DNA of 64,000 nt from UBA6168 sp041741095 (GCA_041741095.1 JBGSKQ010000065.1:62001-126000); one strand, 5' to 3'; numbered from the stretch's first letter, positions 8,844 through 17,679 are shown. Notes: generated by a model not told the origin, from the letters alone. Program-made: numbers and translations.

Positions 8844-11800
8844 ATGAACAAACTTGTTTTTTTTGAAATAAGGAGCTATAGGTCACTGGTCTTTTTATTG
8901 GTGGCAGGTATGATGTTGTACGCCTGCAAAAAGGACGCTCCACCGCCCGCCGATACACTTTTTACGGAAATGCCCGCCAGCTACACGGGCATTGATTTTA
9001 TCAACCAACTCGATTTCAACCCCGATTTTAACATCTACACCTACCGCAACTTCTACAATGGTGGCGGTGTGGCCATTGGCGACGTGAACAACGACGGCCT
9101 GCCCGATATTTTTTTTACTGCCAACATGAAGCCCAACCGCCTGTATTTGAACAAAGGCAATTTACAATTTGAAGACATCACCGACAAGGCGGGCATTATC
9201 AACCAGGCAAAATGGAGCACCGGCGTGGCCATGGCGGACGTAAACGGCGACGGCTGGCTCGACATCTACGTGTGCAATTCTGGCGATGTGGAGGGCGACA
9301 ACAAGGAAAATGTGCTATTTATCAATAAAGGTGCATCCGCCGGTGGGGATTGGGAGGGGACTTTTACTGAAAAAGCCAAGGATTACGGCTTGGCCGACCC
9401 TGGCCTGAGTACCCATGCCGCTTTTTTTGATTTTGACAAAGACGGCGACCTGGACATGTACCTCCTCAACAACTCTTTCCAGGCCATCGGCAGTTTCAAC
9501 CTGCAAAAAAATGAACGCCCCAAGCGTGACCCTGTTGGTGGCGATAAATTGTTCCGAAATGATACACCCCTTCAGGGTGGCAGGGGGGTATTCACGGATG
9601 TAAGCGAACAGGCTGGTATCTACGGCAGCATCATCGGCTTTGGCCTCGGCGTTACCGTTGGCGATGTGGACAAAGACGGCTGGCAGGACATTTACGTTTC
9701 TAACGACTTTTTTGAGCGGGATTATCTTTATTTAAATAACAAAAACGGCACCTTCAGGGAAGTGCTGCCCGAGCAAATAGGCAGCATCAGTGCCGCCAGT
9801 ATGGGTGCCGACCTCGCCGACATCAACAACGACGCCTACCCAGATTTTTTTGTCACGGAAATGCTGCCCGAACCGGACGCCCGCCTAAAAACCAAGACAA
9901 CTTTCGACAATTGGAACCGCTACCAATATAACATTGAAAATGACTATTGGCACCAGTTTACCCGCAATATGCTGCAACTGAACAACGGTGACGGCACTTT
10001 CAGCGAAATAGGCCGACTGGCTGGTGTGGAGGCGACCGACTGGAGCTGGGGCGCCCTCATCCAAGACTACAACAACGACGGCCTGAAAGACATTTTCGTG
10101 GCCAATGGCATCTACCAGGATTTGACCGATCAGGATTTTTTGCAGTTCATTGCCGACGATGAAACGAAGCGCTCGGTTATCAGCAAAGAAGGTGTAGATT
10201 TTAAAAAACTCGTGGATTTCATCCCCTCTGAAAGTGTCCCGAACTATTGTTTTGTAGGAAAAATGGATGAAAGGGAAGGCCAGCAATCCTTTCATTTTAC
10301 CAATAAATCTGCTGAATGGGGCCTTGCCAAACCGAGCTTTTCCAACGGAAGCGCTTATGGCGACCTCGACAACGACGGAGACCTCGACCTGGTAGTGAAC
10401 AACGTCAACATGCCGCCATTCATCTATCGCAACAATGCCGAAACGCTGGCCAGCGGCGGCCATTGGCTGTCAGTGGCCTTGAAGGGAGAAGGCAAAAACA
10501 CTTTTGCCGTCGGTGCCAAGCTCACTGCTTTTTACAAAAACCAACTGTTTTATCTTGAACACAATCCCATCCGGGGCTTTGAGTCGAGCATGGACTATCG
10601 TTCACATTTTGGTTTGGGTGACATACAAAGCCTTGATTCCCTGGTGATTGAGTGGTATTACGGCAAGAAGACCGTGCTGAAAAATGTTCCCACCAACCAG
10701 GCGCTGGTGTTGGAAGAAAAAGATGCCTTACTAAGTGAAAGTGTGACTCCAAGTCACCCCGTCACTAAACCAAACCTTTTCACCCAAATATCCAATGTTC
10801 AATTTAAAATTCCCAACTTCAACCACAAAGAAAACCTCTTCGTTGACTTCGATCGTGACCGCCTGATCTACCACATGCTTAGCACCGAAGGCCCAAAAAT
10901 ATCCGTAGGCGATGTGAACGGCGATGGCAGGGATGACTTGTTTGCAGGTAATGCCAAAGATTCCCCAGCAGCCCTGATGGTTCAAATTCCAAATGGGGAT
11001 TTAAAAAAAATCAACGAAGCCCAGTTTGAAAAAGACAAGTTGAGCGAAGATATGGGCAACACTTTTTTTGATGCGGACGGCGACGGCGATATGGATCTTT
11101 ACGTAGCAAGTGGCGGCAATGAATATCCGTCCAGTTCTTCGGCATTGAAAGACAGACTTTACTTCAACGACGGCCGGGGCAATTTCACCCCTTCCGAGCA
11201 GGTGCTGCCAGCGGGCAGGTTTGAAAGCACTTCCTGCGTAAAAGCAGGAGATTTCGACGGCGATGGCGACCAGGATTTGTTTGTGGGTGTGCGCTTGATG
11301 CCGTTTTACTATGGCGTGCCCTGTAACGGATATATTTTGCAAAATGAAGGCAAGGGCCGTTTTAAAAATGTGTCCAGCGAAGTGGCGTCCGACCTGAAAG
11401 AACTCGGCATGATCACCGATGCTGCCTGGTTGGACATGGACGGCGACAAGGATCTTGACCTTGTCGTGGTGGGTGAGTGGATGCCGCTTACCATTTTTAA
11501 AAATGAAAAGGGCGTTTTCACCGAAAAAATCACTGTTCCCAATTCCGCTGGCTGGTGGAACTGCCTCGAAACCAGTGACTTAGATGGAGATGGCGACTTG
11601 GATTTGATCGGCGGCAACCACGGCCTGAATTCCCGCTTCCGTGCCAGTGCCGAAAAACCTATTTCTTGCTACATCAACGATTTTGATCAGAATGGCGCCG
11701 TGGAACAGATCGTTTGCCAGTACAACGGCGAAAAATCATACCCTTTGGTTTTGCGCCACGATCTCATTTCCCAAATGCCCCAAATGAAGAAAAAATACCT

Positions 11801-12251
11801 GAAATACAGCAGTTTCGTAGAACAGACCATAACGGATTTATTTACACCGGAGCAATTGCAAAATGCCGTAAAACATGAAGCTGTGCGCCTGGAAACTTCG
11901 GTTTATCTAAATGATGGCAAAGGCAATTTCACCGCCGGGGCGCTTCCTTGGGAGTCGCAGCTTTCGCCTGTTTTTGCTATTTTGCCCCAGGATTTTGACG
12001 GCGACGGCAAGGTGGACTTAGTGATGGGCGGCAATTTTTACAATGCAAAGCCAGAGGTAGGCCGTTACGATGCCAGTTTCGGCTGCTATTTGAAAGGCAA
12101 GGGCGACGGGACATTTGAATTTATTCCCGCCCAACAATCTGGCCTGAAGTTAAATGGTGAAATCCGGGATTTTGCCATTTTAAAAAAAGGCAACCAACGC
12201 TTCCTCGTCGTGGCCCGGAACAACGATTCCTTGCAGGTTTTTTCATTTTGA
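8844..12251 (+). CDS. CRTAC1-type FG-GAP/VCBS and ASPIC-UnbV repeat lipoprotein (second copy)
   Basis: This 1135-residue lipoprotein is the tandem paralogue of the gene at 4677. It has a signal segment ending in LYAC (Cys near residue 28). The same order of repeats is seen (GDVNNDGLPDIFF, ADVNGDGWLDIYV, GDVDKDGWQDIYV, GDLDNDGDLDLVV) with an ASPIC/UnbV domain from about residue 547 (GEGKNTFAVGAKL, IRGFESSMDYRSHFGLG). The second half repeats the FG-GAP pattern (GDVNGDGRDDLF, GDFDGDGDQDLFVGVR). Both paralogues share the order of landmarks almost throughout, so they arose by tandem duplication. A short palindromic insertion at 9564-9593 is present here but absent from the first copy. The GMC oxidoreductase starts 39 bases downstream. 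Confidence 0.9.
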   Translation: MNKLVFFEIRSYRSLVFLLVAGMMLYACKKDAPPPADTLFTEMPASYTGIDFINQLDFNPDFNIYTYRNFYNGGGVAIGDVNNDGLPDIFFTANMKPNRLYLNKGNLQFEDITDKAGIINQAKWSTGVAMADVNGDGWLDIYVCNSGDVEGDNKENVLFINKGASAGGDWEGTFTEKAKDYGLADPGLSTHAAFFDFDKDGDLDMYLLNNSFQAIGSFNLQKNERPKRDPVGGDKLFRNDTPLQGGRGVFTDVSEQAGIYGSIIGFGLGVTVGDVDKDGWQDIYVSNDFFERDYLYLNNKNGTFREVLPEQIGSISAASMGADLADINNDAYPDFFVTEMLPEPDARLKTKTTFDNWNRYQYNIENDYWHQFTRNMLQLNNGDGTFSEIGRLAGVEATDWSWGALIQDYNNDGLKDIFVANGIYQDLTDQDFLQFIADDETKRSVISKEGVDFKKLVDFIPSESVPNYCFVGKMDEREGQQSFHFTNKSAEWGLAKPSFSNGSAYGDLDNDGDLDLVVNNVNMPPFIYRNNAETLASGGHWLSVALKGEGKNTFAVGAKLTAFYKNQLFYLEHNPIRGFESSMDYRSHFGLGDIQSLDSLVIEWYYGKKTVLKNVPTNQALVLEEKDALLSESVTPSHPVTKPNLFTQISNVQFKIPNFNHKENLFVDFDRDRLIYHMLSTEGPKISVGDVNGDGRDDLFAGNAKDSPAALMVQIPNGDLKKINEAQFEKDKLSEDMGNTFFDADGDGDMDLYVASGGNEYPSSSSALKDRLYFNDGRGNFTPSEQVLPAGRFESTSCVKAGDFDGDGDQDLFVGVRLMPFYYGVPCNGYILQNEGKGRFKNVSSEVASDLKELGMITDAAWLDMDGDKDLDLVVVGEWMPLTIFKNEKGVFTEKITVPNSAGWWNCLETSDLDGDGDLDLIGGNHGLNSRFRASAEKPISCYINDFDQNGAVEQIVCQYNGEKSYPLVLRHDLISQMPQMKKKYLKYSSFVEQTITDLFTPEQLQNAVKHEAVRLETSVYLNDGKGNFTAGALPWESQLSPVFAILPQDFDGDGKVDLVMGGNFYNAKPEVGRYDASFGCYLKGKGDGTFEFIPAQQSGLKLNGEIRDFAILKKGNQRFLVVARNNDSLQVFSF
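9564..9593. repeat. Palindromic element inside coding sequence (ACACCCCTTCAGGGTGG type)
   Basis: ACACCCC-TTCA-GGGTGG followed by CAGGGGGGT is inserted in frame, encoding TPLQGGRGVF. The first paralogue has only RNDGDKFLDVS at this spot, so this copy arrived after duplication or was lost from the other gene. The layout (short CCCC palindrome, then a G-rich half) matches the element at 5144-5178. Confidence 0.55.
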
Positions 12252-12290
12252 AAATGGGTATCCATTTAACAATAGCCAACTGCCAATAAC

Positions 12291-13997
12291 ATGAGCAACA
12301 TCAACATCAAAGCACAACAAACCCAAACTTATGATGCCATTGTGGTCGGCTCCGGCATTAGCGGTGGCTGGGCGGCCAAGGAGCTTTGCGAAAAAGGCTT
12401 GAAAACCCTCGTCTTGGAACGTGGCCGCCTCGTGAAACATGTGGAGGATTACCCGAACATGCACAAAGACCCTTGGGATTTTCCCGGCAACGGCGGGCTC
12501 ACCCCAGATGAAGCCAAGGACTACGCCGTGCAAAACCGCACCAATTGGGTCAGCCAGGAGAGCAAGCATTTTTGGGTGAAAGACACCGACCATCCTTATA
12601 ACGAAACCAAACGTTTTGACTGGATACGGGGCTACCAAACAGGTGGCCGCTCGCTGCTGTGGGGCCGGCAATGCTACCGTTGGAGCGACCTCGATTTTGA
12701 GGCCAATGCCCGGGACGGCATCGCCATTGACTGGCCCATCCGTTACAAAGAAATAGAACCTTGGTACAGCTACGTGGAAAAAGTGGTGGGCGTCAGCGGT
12801 GAAAAATTGGGCCTGGCCCATTTGCCGGACGGCCATTTTCTAAAACCGATGGAACTGAATTGCCTGGAATCGCACACCAGGGAGCAAATCCAAAAAACAT
12901 ATCCCGGCAGGTATTTGACCATCGGCAGGGTGGCGCATGTGACGGAGGAAGGCTTCAACGGGCGGGGCACTTGCCAGTTCCGCAACCGCTGCAACCGGGG
13001 CTGCCCTTTTGGGGCATATTTTAGCAGCAATGCCGTGACTTTGCCTTTAGCTGAAAAAACGGGCAATATGACCCTCCGCCCGCATTCCATTGTACATTCC
13101 ATTATTTACGACAAAGAAAAAGGTAGGGCTACGGGAGTGCGCATCATTGACGAACAAACCAAAAAGACAGAGGAGTTTTTTGCCAAAATCATTTTCCTGA
13201 ACGCCTCCACAGTGGGCAGCACGGCCATTTTGCTCAATTCAACTTCTGAGCGCTTTCCCGATGGCATGGGCAACGACAGCGGCGAATTGGGCTGCAACAT
13301 GATGGATCACCATTATTATGTTGGGGCGATGGGCGGCTACGATGGCTTTGAAGATCAATACTACAAAGGCCGCCGTCCGAACGGAATATACATCCCTCGT
13401 TACCGCAACATGAACGGTAAAAAAGAAGGCAACTACCTGCGTGGTTATGGCTATCAGGGCAGCGCTGGCCGGGGCAATTGGGGCAGCGGCGTGAACTCGA
13501 ACGAGCATGGGGCGGATTTTAAAAACAGCCTTTTCAAACCCGGCGGCTGGGGCATGATGATCAACGGTTTTGGAGAATGCCTACCTTATCACGACAACAA
13601 AATGTCCCTCGACCACGACAAAAAAGATCAGTGGGATCTGCCGACCGTGACTTTTGACTGTGAGTTCAAAGAAAACGAACTCAATATGCGGAAGCCTATG
13701 CTGGACGATGCTGCCGAAATGCTGGAAGCCGCCGGCTTTAAAAACATCACCACCTTCGACAACATCGGCGACATTGGCAAAGGCATCCACGAGATGGGAA
13801 CGGCCCGTATGGGCAAAGACCCCAAAACATCGGTCTTGAATGCCCACAACCAAGTCCACGCTGTGCCCAATGTTTTCGTCACCGACGGGGCTTGCATGAC
13901 TTCCGCTTCCTGCGTCAACCCATCCATCACTTATATGGCGCTGACGGCCAGGGCGGCGGATTTCGCCGTGAATGAATTGAAAAAAGGGAATCTTTGA
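12291..13997 (+). CDS. GMC-family FAD-dependent oxidoreductase
   Basis: This 568-residue flavoenzyme belongs to the glucose-methanol-choline oxidoreductase family. The N-terminal dinucleotide-binding motif is clear (YDAIVVGSGISGGWAAKELCEKG, ending in LVLERG). A middle segment GYQTGGRSLLWGRQCYRW fits the flavin region, and the C-terminal GMC domain is present (HEMGTARMGKDP, NVFVTDGACMTSASCVNPSITYMALTARAADF), carrying the family's active-site His and Asn. There is no obvious Tat or Sec signal; such enzymes are commonly exported with a Tat-bearing small subunit, and the gene at 14118 fits that role. In Bacteroidota these pairs often oxidise sugars or glycosides, which agrees with the SusCD locus upstream, but the substrate is inference. 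Confidence 0.92.
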   Translation: MSNINIKAQQTQTYDAIVVGSGISGGWAAKELCEKGLKTLVLERGRLVKHVEDYPNMHKDPWDFPGNGGLTPDEAKDYAVQNRTNWVSQESKHFWVKDTDHPYNETKRFDWIRGYQTGGRSLLWGRQCYRWSDLDFEANARDGIAIDWPIRYKEIEPWYSYVEKVVGVSGEKLGLAHLPDGHFLKPMELNCLESHTREQIQKTYPGRYLTIGRVAHVTEEGFNGRGTCQFRNRCNRGCPFGAYFSSNAVTLPLAEKTGNMTLRPHSIVHSIIYDKEKGRATGVRIIDEQTKKTEEFFAKIIFLNASTVGSTAILLNSTSERFPDGMGNDSGELGCNMMDHHYYVGAMGGYDGFEDQYYKGRRPNGIYIPRYRNMNGKKEGNYLRGYGYQGSAGRGNWGSGVNSNEHGADFKNSLFKPGGWGMMINGFGECLPYHDNKMSLDHDKKDQWDLPTVTFDCEFKENELNMRKPMLDDAAEMLEAAGFKNITTFDNIGDIGKGIHEMGTARMGKDPKTSVLNAHNQVHAVPNVFVTDGACMTSASCVNPSITYMALTARAADFAVNELKKGNL

Positions 13998-14026
13998 AAG
14001 TGATTGGTTAAGATTTCGTTGGTCTA

Positions 14027-14059
14027 AACGTCGGCGGGGTTTCAAACCCCGCCGACGTT
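14027..14059. repeat. Perfect 33-bp palindrome between GMC genes
   Basis: AACGTCGGCGGGGTTT and its exact complement are separated by one base. A further GCCGACGTT and ATTTTT follow, so it could act as a terminator or attenuator between the oxidoreductase and its small subunit. It also has the look of a dispersed intergenic palindrome. Confidence 0.75.
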
Positions 14060-14117
14060 GTGCCGACGTTATTTTTGAACGATACTAAACACCCAAAGTT
14101 TTTATAAAATACCAGAA

Positions 14118-14711
14118 ATGAACCGCAGGGAAATCCTCAAACATAGCACACTTATTTTGGGCTACGCCGTAACAGGCGGCACTTTGGCTGGATTGGTAGG
14201 CGGCTGCAAGGCCGACCCCAAACTTGACTGGACGCCCCAGTTTTTCACCGCCGAACAAGCGCACTCATTGGCTGAAATCTGCGAGCGTATTTTACCAAAA
14301 ACCGATACGCCAGGTGCGAAAGACCTGCTGGTGGATAGGTTCATTGATGCCATGATTCATGGCTATTATTCGCCGGAAGATCAGGAATTGATGCGGAAGG
14401 GCATGGCCGATTTTGAGGCGGACTGCCAGCAATCTTACGGGGCAGTTTTTGTAAAACTAAAACCGGAGCAACAAGATGAAATTTTGAGCAAATGGGACAA
14501 AGCGGCACCGCCACTCCCACCTACCGTTTGGGGTGGAAGTTTAGGCTTTGGCGAAAAACCTGTTTTTTACAGAAAACTCAAGGAATTGTGCCTGTTGGGC
14601 TATTTCAACTCTGAAAAAATAGGGGAGGAGGTATTGAGTTATGACCCTATTCCAGGCCAGCAAATTGGCTGTATGCCATTGGCAGAAGTGGGAAATGCCT
14701 GGTCGTTATAG
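14118..14711 (+). CDS. Gluconate 2-dehydrogenase subunit 3-like protein (GMC partner), Tat signal
   Basis: This 197-residue protein matches the subunit-3 family that accompanies membrane-bound gluconate or sugar dehydrogenases. The N-terminus is a Tat-like signal (MNRREILKHSTLILGYAVTGG) that ends in a possible lipobox (VGGC, Cys near residue 30). The mature part has the family pattern of an early helix (FFTAEQAHSLAEICERILPKTDTPGAKD) and a C-terminal LGYFNSEKIGEEVLSYDPIPGQ segment. It lies 120 bases after the GMC gene, with a palindrome between them. It probably carries the catalytic subunit through the Tat system and anchors it on the periplasmic side. Confidence 0.88.
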   Translation: MNRREILKHSTLILGYAVTGGTLAGLVGGCKADPKLDWTPQFFTAEQAHSLAEICERILPKTDTPGAKDLLVDRFIDAMIHGYYSPEDQELMRKGMADFEADCQQSYGAVFVKLKPEQQDEILSKWDKAAPPLPPTVWGGSLGFGEKPVFYRKLKELCLLGYFNSEKIGEEVLSYDPIPGQQIGCMPLAEVGNAWSL

Positions 14712-14734
14712 TTTTCAGAAAGTCTTAAAACCGA

Positions 14735-15721
14735 TCACTTCTCCGCCACCTTCGCCTCCACGCCTGTATTGATCACCACCGAAGGCTGGCTTCTACTGCT
14801 GGAAACCGTTTCGCCCGAACTGCGGATGGTAATGATCCTTTTCAAAACATCGAACCAAAACGGCGCACCCAGCGAGATGGCCAGGGCGGTTATCAGCCAA
14901 CCCAAGAGGCGTATCAGCCAATGCTTGATGCCGACTTCGCCATCGCCAATCCGCCAGCCGAGGCCAAGAATGTTGTTCAACTGTGCCACTTCTTGGCTCT
15001 GCACTGCCTGGTTGAATTTTTCCTTTACCTCGTTGTAAGTGCCAATCGTATCGGGCCTGAGCGAATCGGGCAGTATGCTGGCAGTGGTGGGCACGACGCC
15101 TTTGTCCACGGCGGCTTTAGCCAGCGAAGACAAGCTTTCACGTGCCACCGCATTGGTGGTCAGGTTAGAATAAATATGGAAGCTGTCCGCATTGAGTACG
15201 CCCGCCACGACGAAGCCTACGAGGATGGTCACCATCTGCAAGTGGCGCTTGTACCATCCGCTGGCCTGTCCCATCACGCCGTCGAACCAGTGTTGCAGCC
15301 TTGCCTCGTAGGCTGTGACGTTTTGGTGGCCTTCGTCTTTTATTTGTTCCAAAACGTCCTTTAACTGGCTGTTTGCAGGCAAATCGGCCAGCAGGTCTTC
15401 CACTTTTTCCACTGGAACGCCCTTCTTTTTCAGCACATTAAACAGGATGGAGGTAAAATCTTGGGACGAGAGGTATGCAGGGGCCTGCGACACCCTTAAA
15501 GGTGCTTTGTGCTGCATCAGTTGCTGGAAAAAAGGGTTGTTTTTGAATTTTTCAAAAATAGAAGGGTCGTTCTTATAGTCGAGCAGCCGCTTCAGTCCCT
15601 CCTCCAAATAGAACCCCCGCCAACCCCGCCAAGCGGACAACAATTCGTTGAGGGTGGTACTGAGCAGGCTGAGCACCATGAAGGTGAAAATCATTCCGAT
15701 GATGACTTCGAGCATTACCAT
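14735..15721 (-). CDS. Membrane protein of unknown function
   Basis: I recognise no named family with certainty for this 328-residue protein. A first membrane segment lies at residues 3-25 (VMLEVIIGMIFTFMVLSLLSTT), a second near 163-180 (MVTILVGFVVAGVL) and a third near 267-285 (RLLGWLITALAISLGAPFWF). The loop between the first two is large and helical, with AYEARLQHWFDGVMGQASGWYKRH just before the second segment. The C-terminal tail is short and polar. Met3 could be the true start. The gene is convergent with the GMC small subunit (23-base gap). Similar proteins of unknown role are common in Bacteroidota. Confidence 0.75.
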   Translation of the reverse strand: MVMLEVIIGMIFTFMVLSLLSTTLNELLSAWRGWRGFYLEEGLKRLLDYKNDPSIFEKFKNNPFFQQLMQHKAPLRVSQAPAYLSSQDFTSILFNVLKKKGVPVEKVEDLLADLPANSQLKDVLEQIKDEGHQNVTAYEARLQHWFDGVMGQASGWYKRHLQMVTILVGFVVAGVLNADSFHIYSNLTTNAVARESLSSLAKAAVDKGVVPTTASILPDSLRPDTIGTYNEVKEKFNQAVQSQEVAQLNNILGLGWRIGDGEVGIKHWLIRLLGWLITALAISLGAPFWFDVLKRIITIRSSGETVSSSRSQPSVVINTGVEAKVAEK

Positions 15722-15880
15722 AGCCGAAAGGATTTGTGAGTGGAATTAGTTTGAGCAGGCAAGGTAGCGAAATCACATTAAAGATTGGAATACTTTAATA
15801 ACCAGCCTTTGGGCAACATTTGCGGTCATTTTCACTAATTGAAATTGGTTTAATAAATTAGACCAAACATTCTCCCTGCT

Positions 15881-15953
15881 CTTGCCCCTCCTCGCCGCCT
15901 ACGGCGGTTCGTCGGGGGAGAGGTTTTCTTGGGGCGTTCCGCCCCATACCCCT
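15881..15953 (+). repeat. Dispersed composite palindromic element, copy 1
   Basis: It consists of CTCGCCGCC-TAC-GGCGG-TTCGTCGGGG, a short spacer, then GGGGCG-TT-CCGCCCC and a run ACCCC. The same order, in reverse orientation and with few changes, occurs at 20569-20640. The two copies flank the block from the ACC-deaminase-like gene to the S9 peptidase. Confidence 0.7.
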
Positions 15954-15991
15954 GTTCCCACAAATGGTATATTTTATTTTTTTCATTTCAC

Positions 15992-16135
15992 TTATACCAC
16001 CCAAATATAGCCGCCGTCATTCACGGAAGGCTGTTTTGGCTCTTTTACCTGTGGAATAGGCCATGATTGGTTTTTAGGTAACTCGATTTGGCCCGTTTCG
16101 GCCACGTTCAATGTTTGTTTGTTTTTGTTTTTCAT
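15992..16135 (-). CDS. Possible 47-residue peptide gene
   Basis: A complete small frame reads ATG to TAA on the minus strand, divergent from the gene at 16193 (57 bases between the starts). The product begins MKNKNKQTLNVAETGQIELP and ends VNDGGYIWVV, with several Pro and Lys in the middle. It has no signal peptide or membrane segment. The basic N-terminus and the hydrophobic, Gly-Gly-preceded C-terminus could suit a secreted or modified peptide, but no processing enzyme is adjacent. Only conservation in relatives would prove it is real. Confidence 0.4.
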   Translation of the reverse strand: MKNKNKQTLNVAETGQIELPKNQSWPIPQVKEPKQPSVNDGGYIWVV

Positions 16136-16192
16136 AAACGGGAGGAATTTATCCATAGCATCCACTATGTTCGTTGTTCATTTTTGTTTCAA

Positions 16193-17122
16193 ATGGAAAA
16201 ACTGCCCGAACTCCTGTCCCTCCTCCCATCGCCATTGCAAAAATTGCCTGATAGTCAAGGCATTAGGCTGTACGTGAAAAGGGACGACCTTTTGCACCCG
16301 CACATCTCCGGCAACAAATGGCGAAAGCTGAAATACAACCTGATGGAAGCCAACCGCCGGGGCTACGGCAAACTGCTCACCTTCGGCGGCGCATACAGCA
16401 ATCACCTGGCAGCGGTGGCCGCAGCCGGTCAGGAATTCGGATTTTCAACATTGGGTATCGTCAGGGGTGAAAGGGCATTGCCCTTGAATCCGACATTGAG
16501 TTTCGTAGAAAAGTGTGGAATGGAACTCGTGTATATGAGCCGGGCAAATTTCACAAATAAATCTCACATATCCCTCCTCGAAAGTTTAAAAATACAACAC
16601 GAAGACTATTATATTTTGCCGGAAGGCGGCTCCAATTGTCTGGCGCTAAAAGGCTGTGCTGAAATGGTGGACGAAATTGAAGGCCAATTGGGCAATTTAC
16701 CGGATTGCATCTGCACGGCCTGCGGCACGGGGGCAACTTTGGCGGGCATCGTCAGCGGGCAGAAGGGTAGGGGAGCAGCGCTGGGGGTTTCCGTTTTGAA
16801 AGGTGATTTTTTAAAAAACGAAGTGTCCAATTTCCTCCAAAGCTGTGGCGAATCTCCCTTTGGCAACTGGCAAATCAGCACCGATTGCCACTTCGGCGGC
16901 TACGCCAAGTTCACACCCGGATTGGTTGATTTCATCAATGATTTTAAGCAAGAAACAGGAATCCCGCTTGATCCAATTTATACGGGCAAGCTGTTTTATG
17001 CTGTTTTTGATTGGGTAAAAAAGGGCTTTTTTGAAAAAGGCTCAACTTTGGTGCTGGTGCATACGGGCGGGCTGCAAGGGGTGGCTGGGTTTAATGAGCG
17101 CTATGGCGAGTTGATAAAATAG
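16193..17122 (+). CDS. PLP-dependent 1-aminocyclopropane-1-carboxylate deaminase / D-cysteine desulfhydrase family
   Basis: This 309-residue enzyme belongs to the fold-type II PLP family that deaminates ACC or desulfurates D-cysteine. The start at 16193 (MEKLPELLSLL) is chosen because the longer frame from 16088 has no plausible N-terminal domain. The motif VKRDDLLHPHISGNKWRKLKYNL contains the PLP lysine (GNKWRK), and TFGGAYSNHLAAVAAAG follows, as in the family. The glycine-rich phosphate loop is ACGTGATLAGIVSG, and the C-terminus has the expected YTGKLFYAVFDWV and VLVHTGGLQG segments. Sequence does not settle whether ACC or D-cysteine is the substrate. It stands alone, divergent from the small frame at 15992. 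Confidence 0.92.
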   Translation: MEKLPELLSLLPSPLQKLPDSQGIRLYVKRDDLLHPHISGNKWRKLKYNLMEANRRGYGKLLTFGGAYSNHLAAVAAAGQEFGFSTLGIVRGERALPLNPTLSFVEKCGMELVYMSRANFTNKSHISLLESLKIQHEDYYILPEGGSNCLALKGCAEMVDEIEGQLGNLPDCICTACGTGATLAGIVSGQKGRGAALGVSVLKGDFLKNEVSNFLQSCGESPFGNWQISTDCHFGGYAKFTPGLVDFINDFKQETGIPLDPIYTGKLFYAVFDWVKKGFFEKGSTLVLVHTGGLQGVAGFNERYGELIK

Positions 17123-17679
17123 TCCATTTTCTGACTTCAAGAACCGCTTCGCTGAACGCTTACAGGAATGGTGCTTTCATCTGCATTTAGTTGTAAAAGT
17201 AGGGAAGGACATGTTGGAATAATTGCCATTTGGGGGCCAAAGCATGTATCCTTTTGGTCAGAGCATGTATGCTTTTGGTCAAAGTATATGTCCTATTGGT
17301 CAGAGTATGTATCCTTTTGGTCAGAGCATACACTCTTTTAGTTAAAAGCATGTATCCTTTTGGTCAAAGCATACATCCTTTTGGTCAACGACTGCATACT
17401 TTTAGCCAAGGCATACAGTCATTGACTAAAAGGCTTCAAGCTTTTGGTCAATGTATGGGTGGGCAGAACCACTTGCATCAGTGGGGAGAGTTTGGGAAAT
17501 ATGGTACGTGGGCTTTGAAGCATACGGCGATCGGATATGATGTCTTTTGTTTGCTAACAAGCATAGCTTGTGGCGAGACCCAAGCAATATTACTTGCTTG
17601 CACACGAAATTAACCTGCCGCTCCGGTTTGTTAGTAACTTTCAGTTCTTTAATTCACAGGCGATTCGTTTTCGGGAAAT
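17123..17679. other. Intergenic stretch holding a minisatellite and small hairpins
   Basis: No convincing gene was found. It contains the 21-bp tandem repeat at 17241-17451 and, further on, two adjacent perfect hairpins: ACAAGC-ATA-GCTTGT (17557-17571) and CAAGCAA-TATTAC-TTGCTTG (17581-17600). The 127-codon frame at 17230 only translates the tandem repeat in one frame and is not regarded as a gene. Confidence 0.6.
17241..17451 (+). repeat. 21-bp tandem repeat (minisatellite), about 10 units
   Basis: About ten head-to-tail 21-base units follow the pattern AGCATGTATCCTTTTGGTCA plus A/G, with a partial unit just upstream at 17226. Units 1, 2, 4, 6 and 7 are closest to the consensus; later units (17389 onward) are diverged. 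One extra base at 17346 shifts the frame, and unit 5 ends in TAA. In the frame of the first four units each reads SMYPFGQ or a variant, so this may be the relic of a heptapeptide-repeat gene or simply a noncoding VNTR. Confidence 0.85.

Noticed and set aside
17241..17451. Possible CRISPR array
   Set aside because: The units are directly adjacent with no spacers and are degenerate, so it is a minisatellite.
17230..17613. 127-codon frame over the minisatellite
   Set aside because: It is open only because the 21-base unit has no stop in that frame; the unit's heptad reading belongs to another frame.
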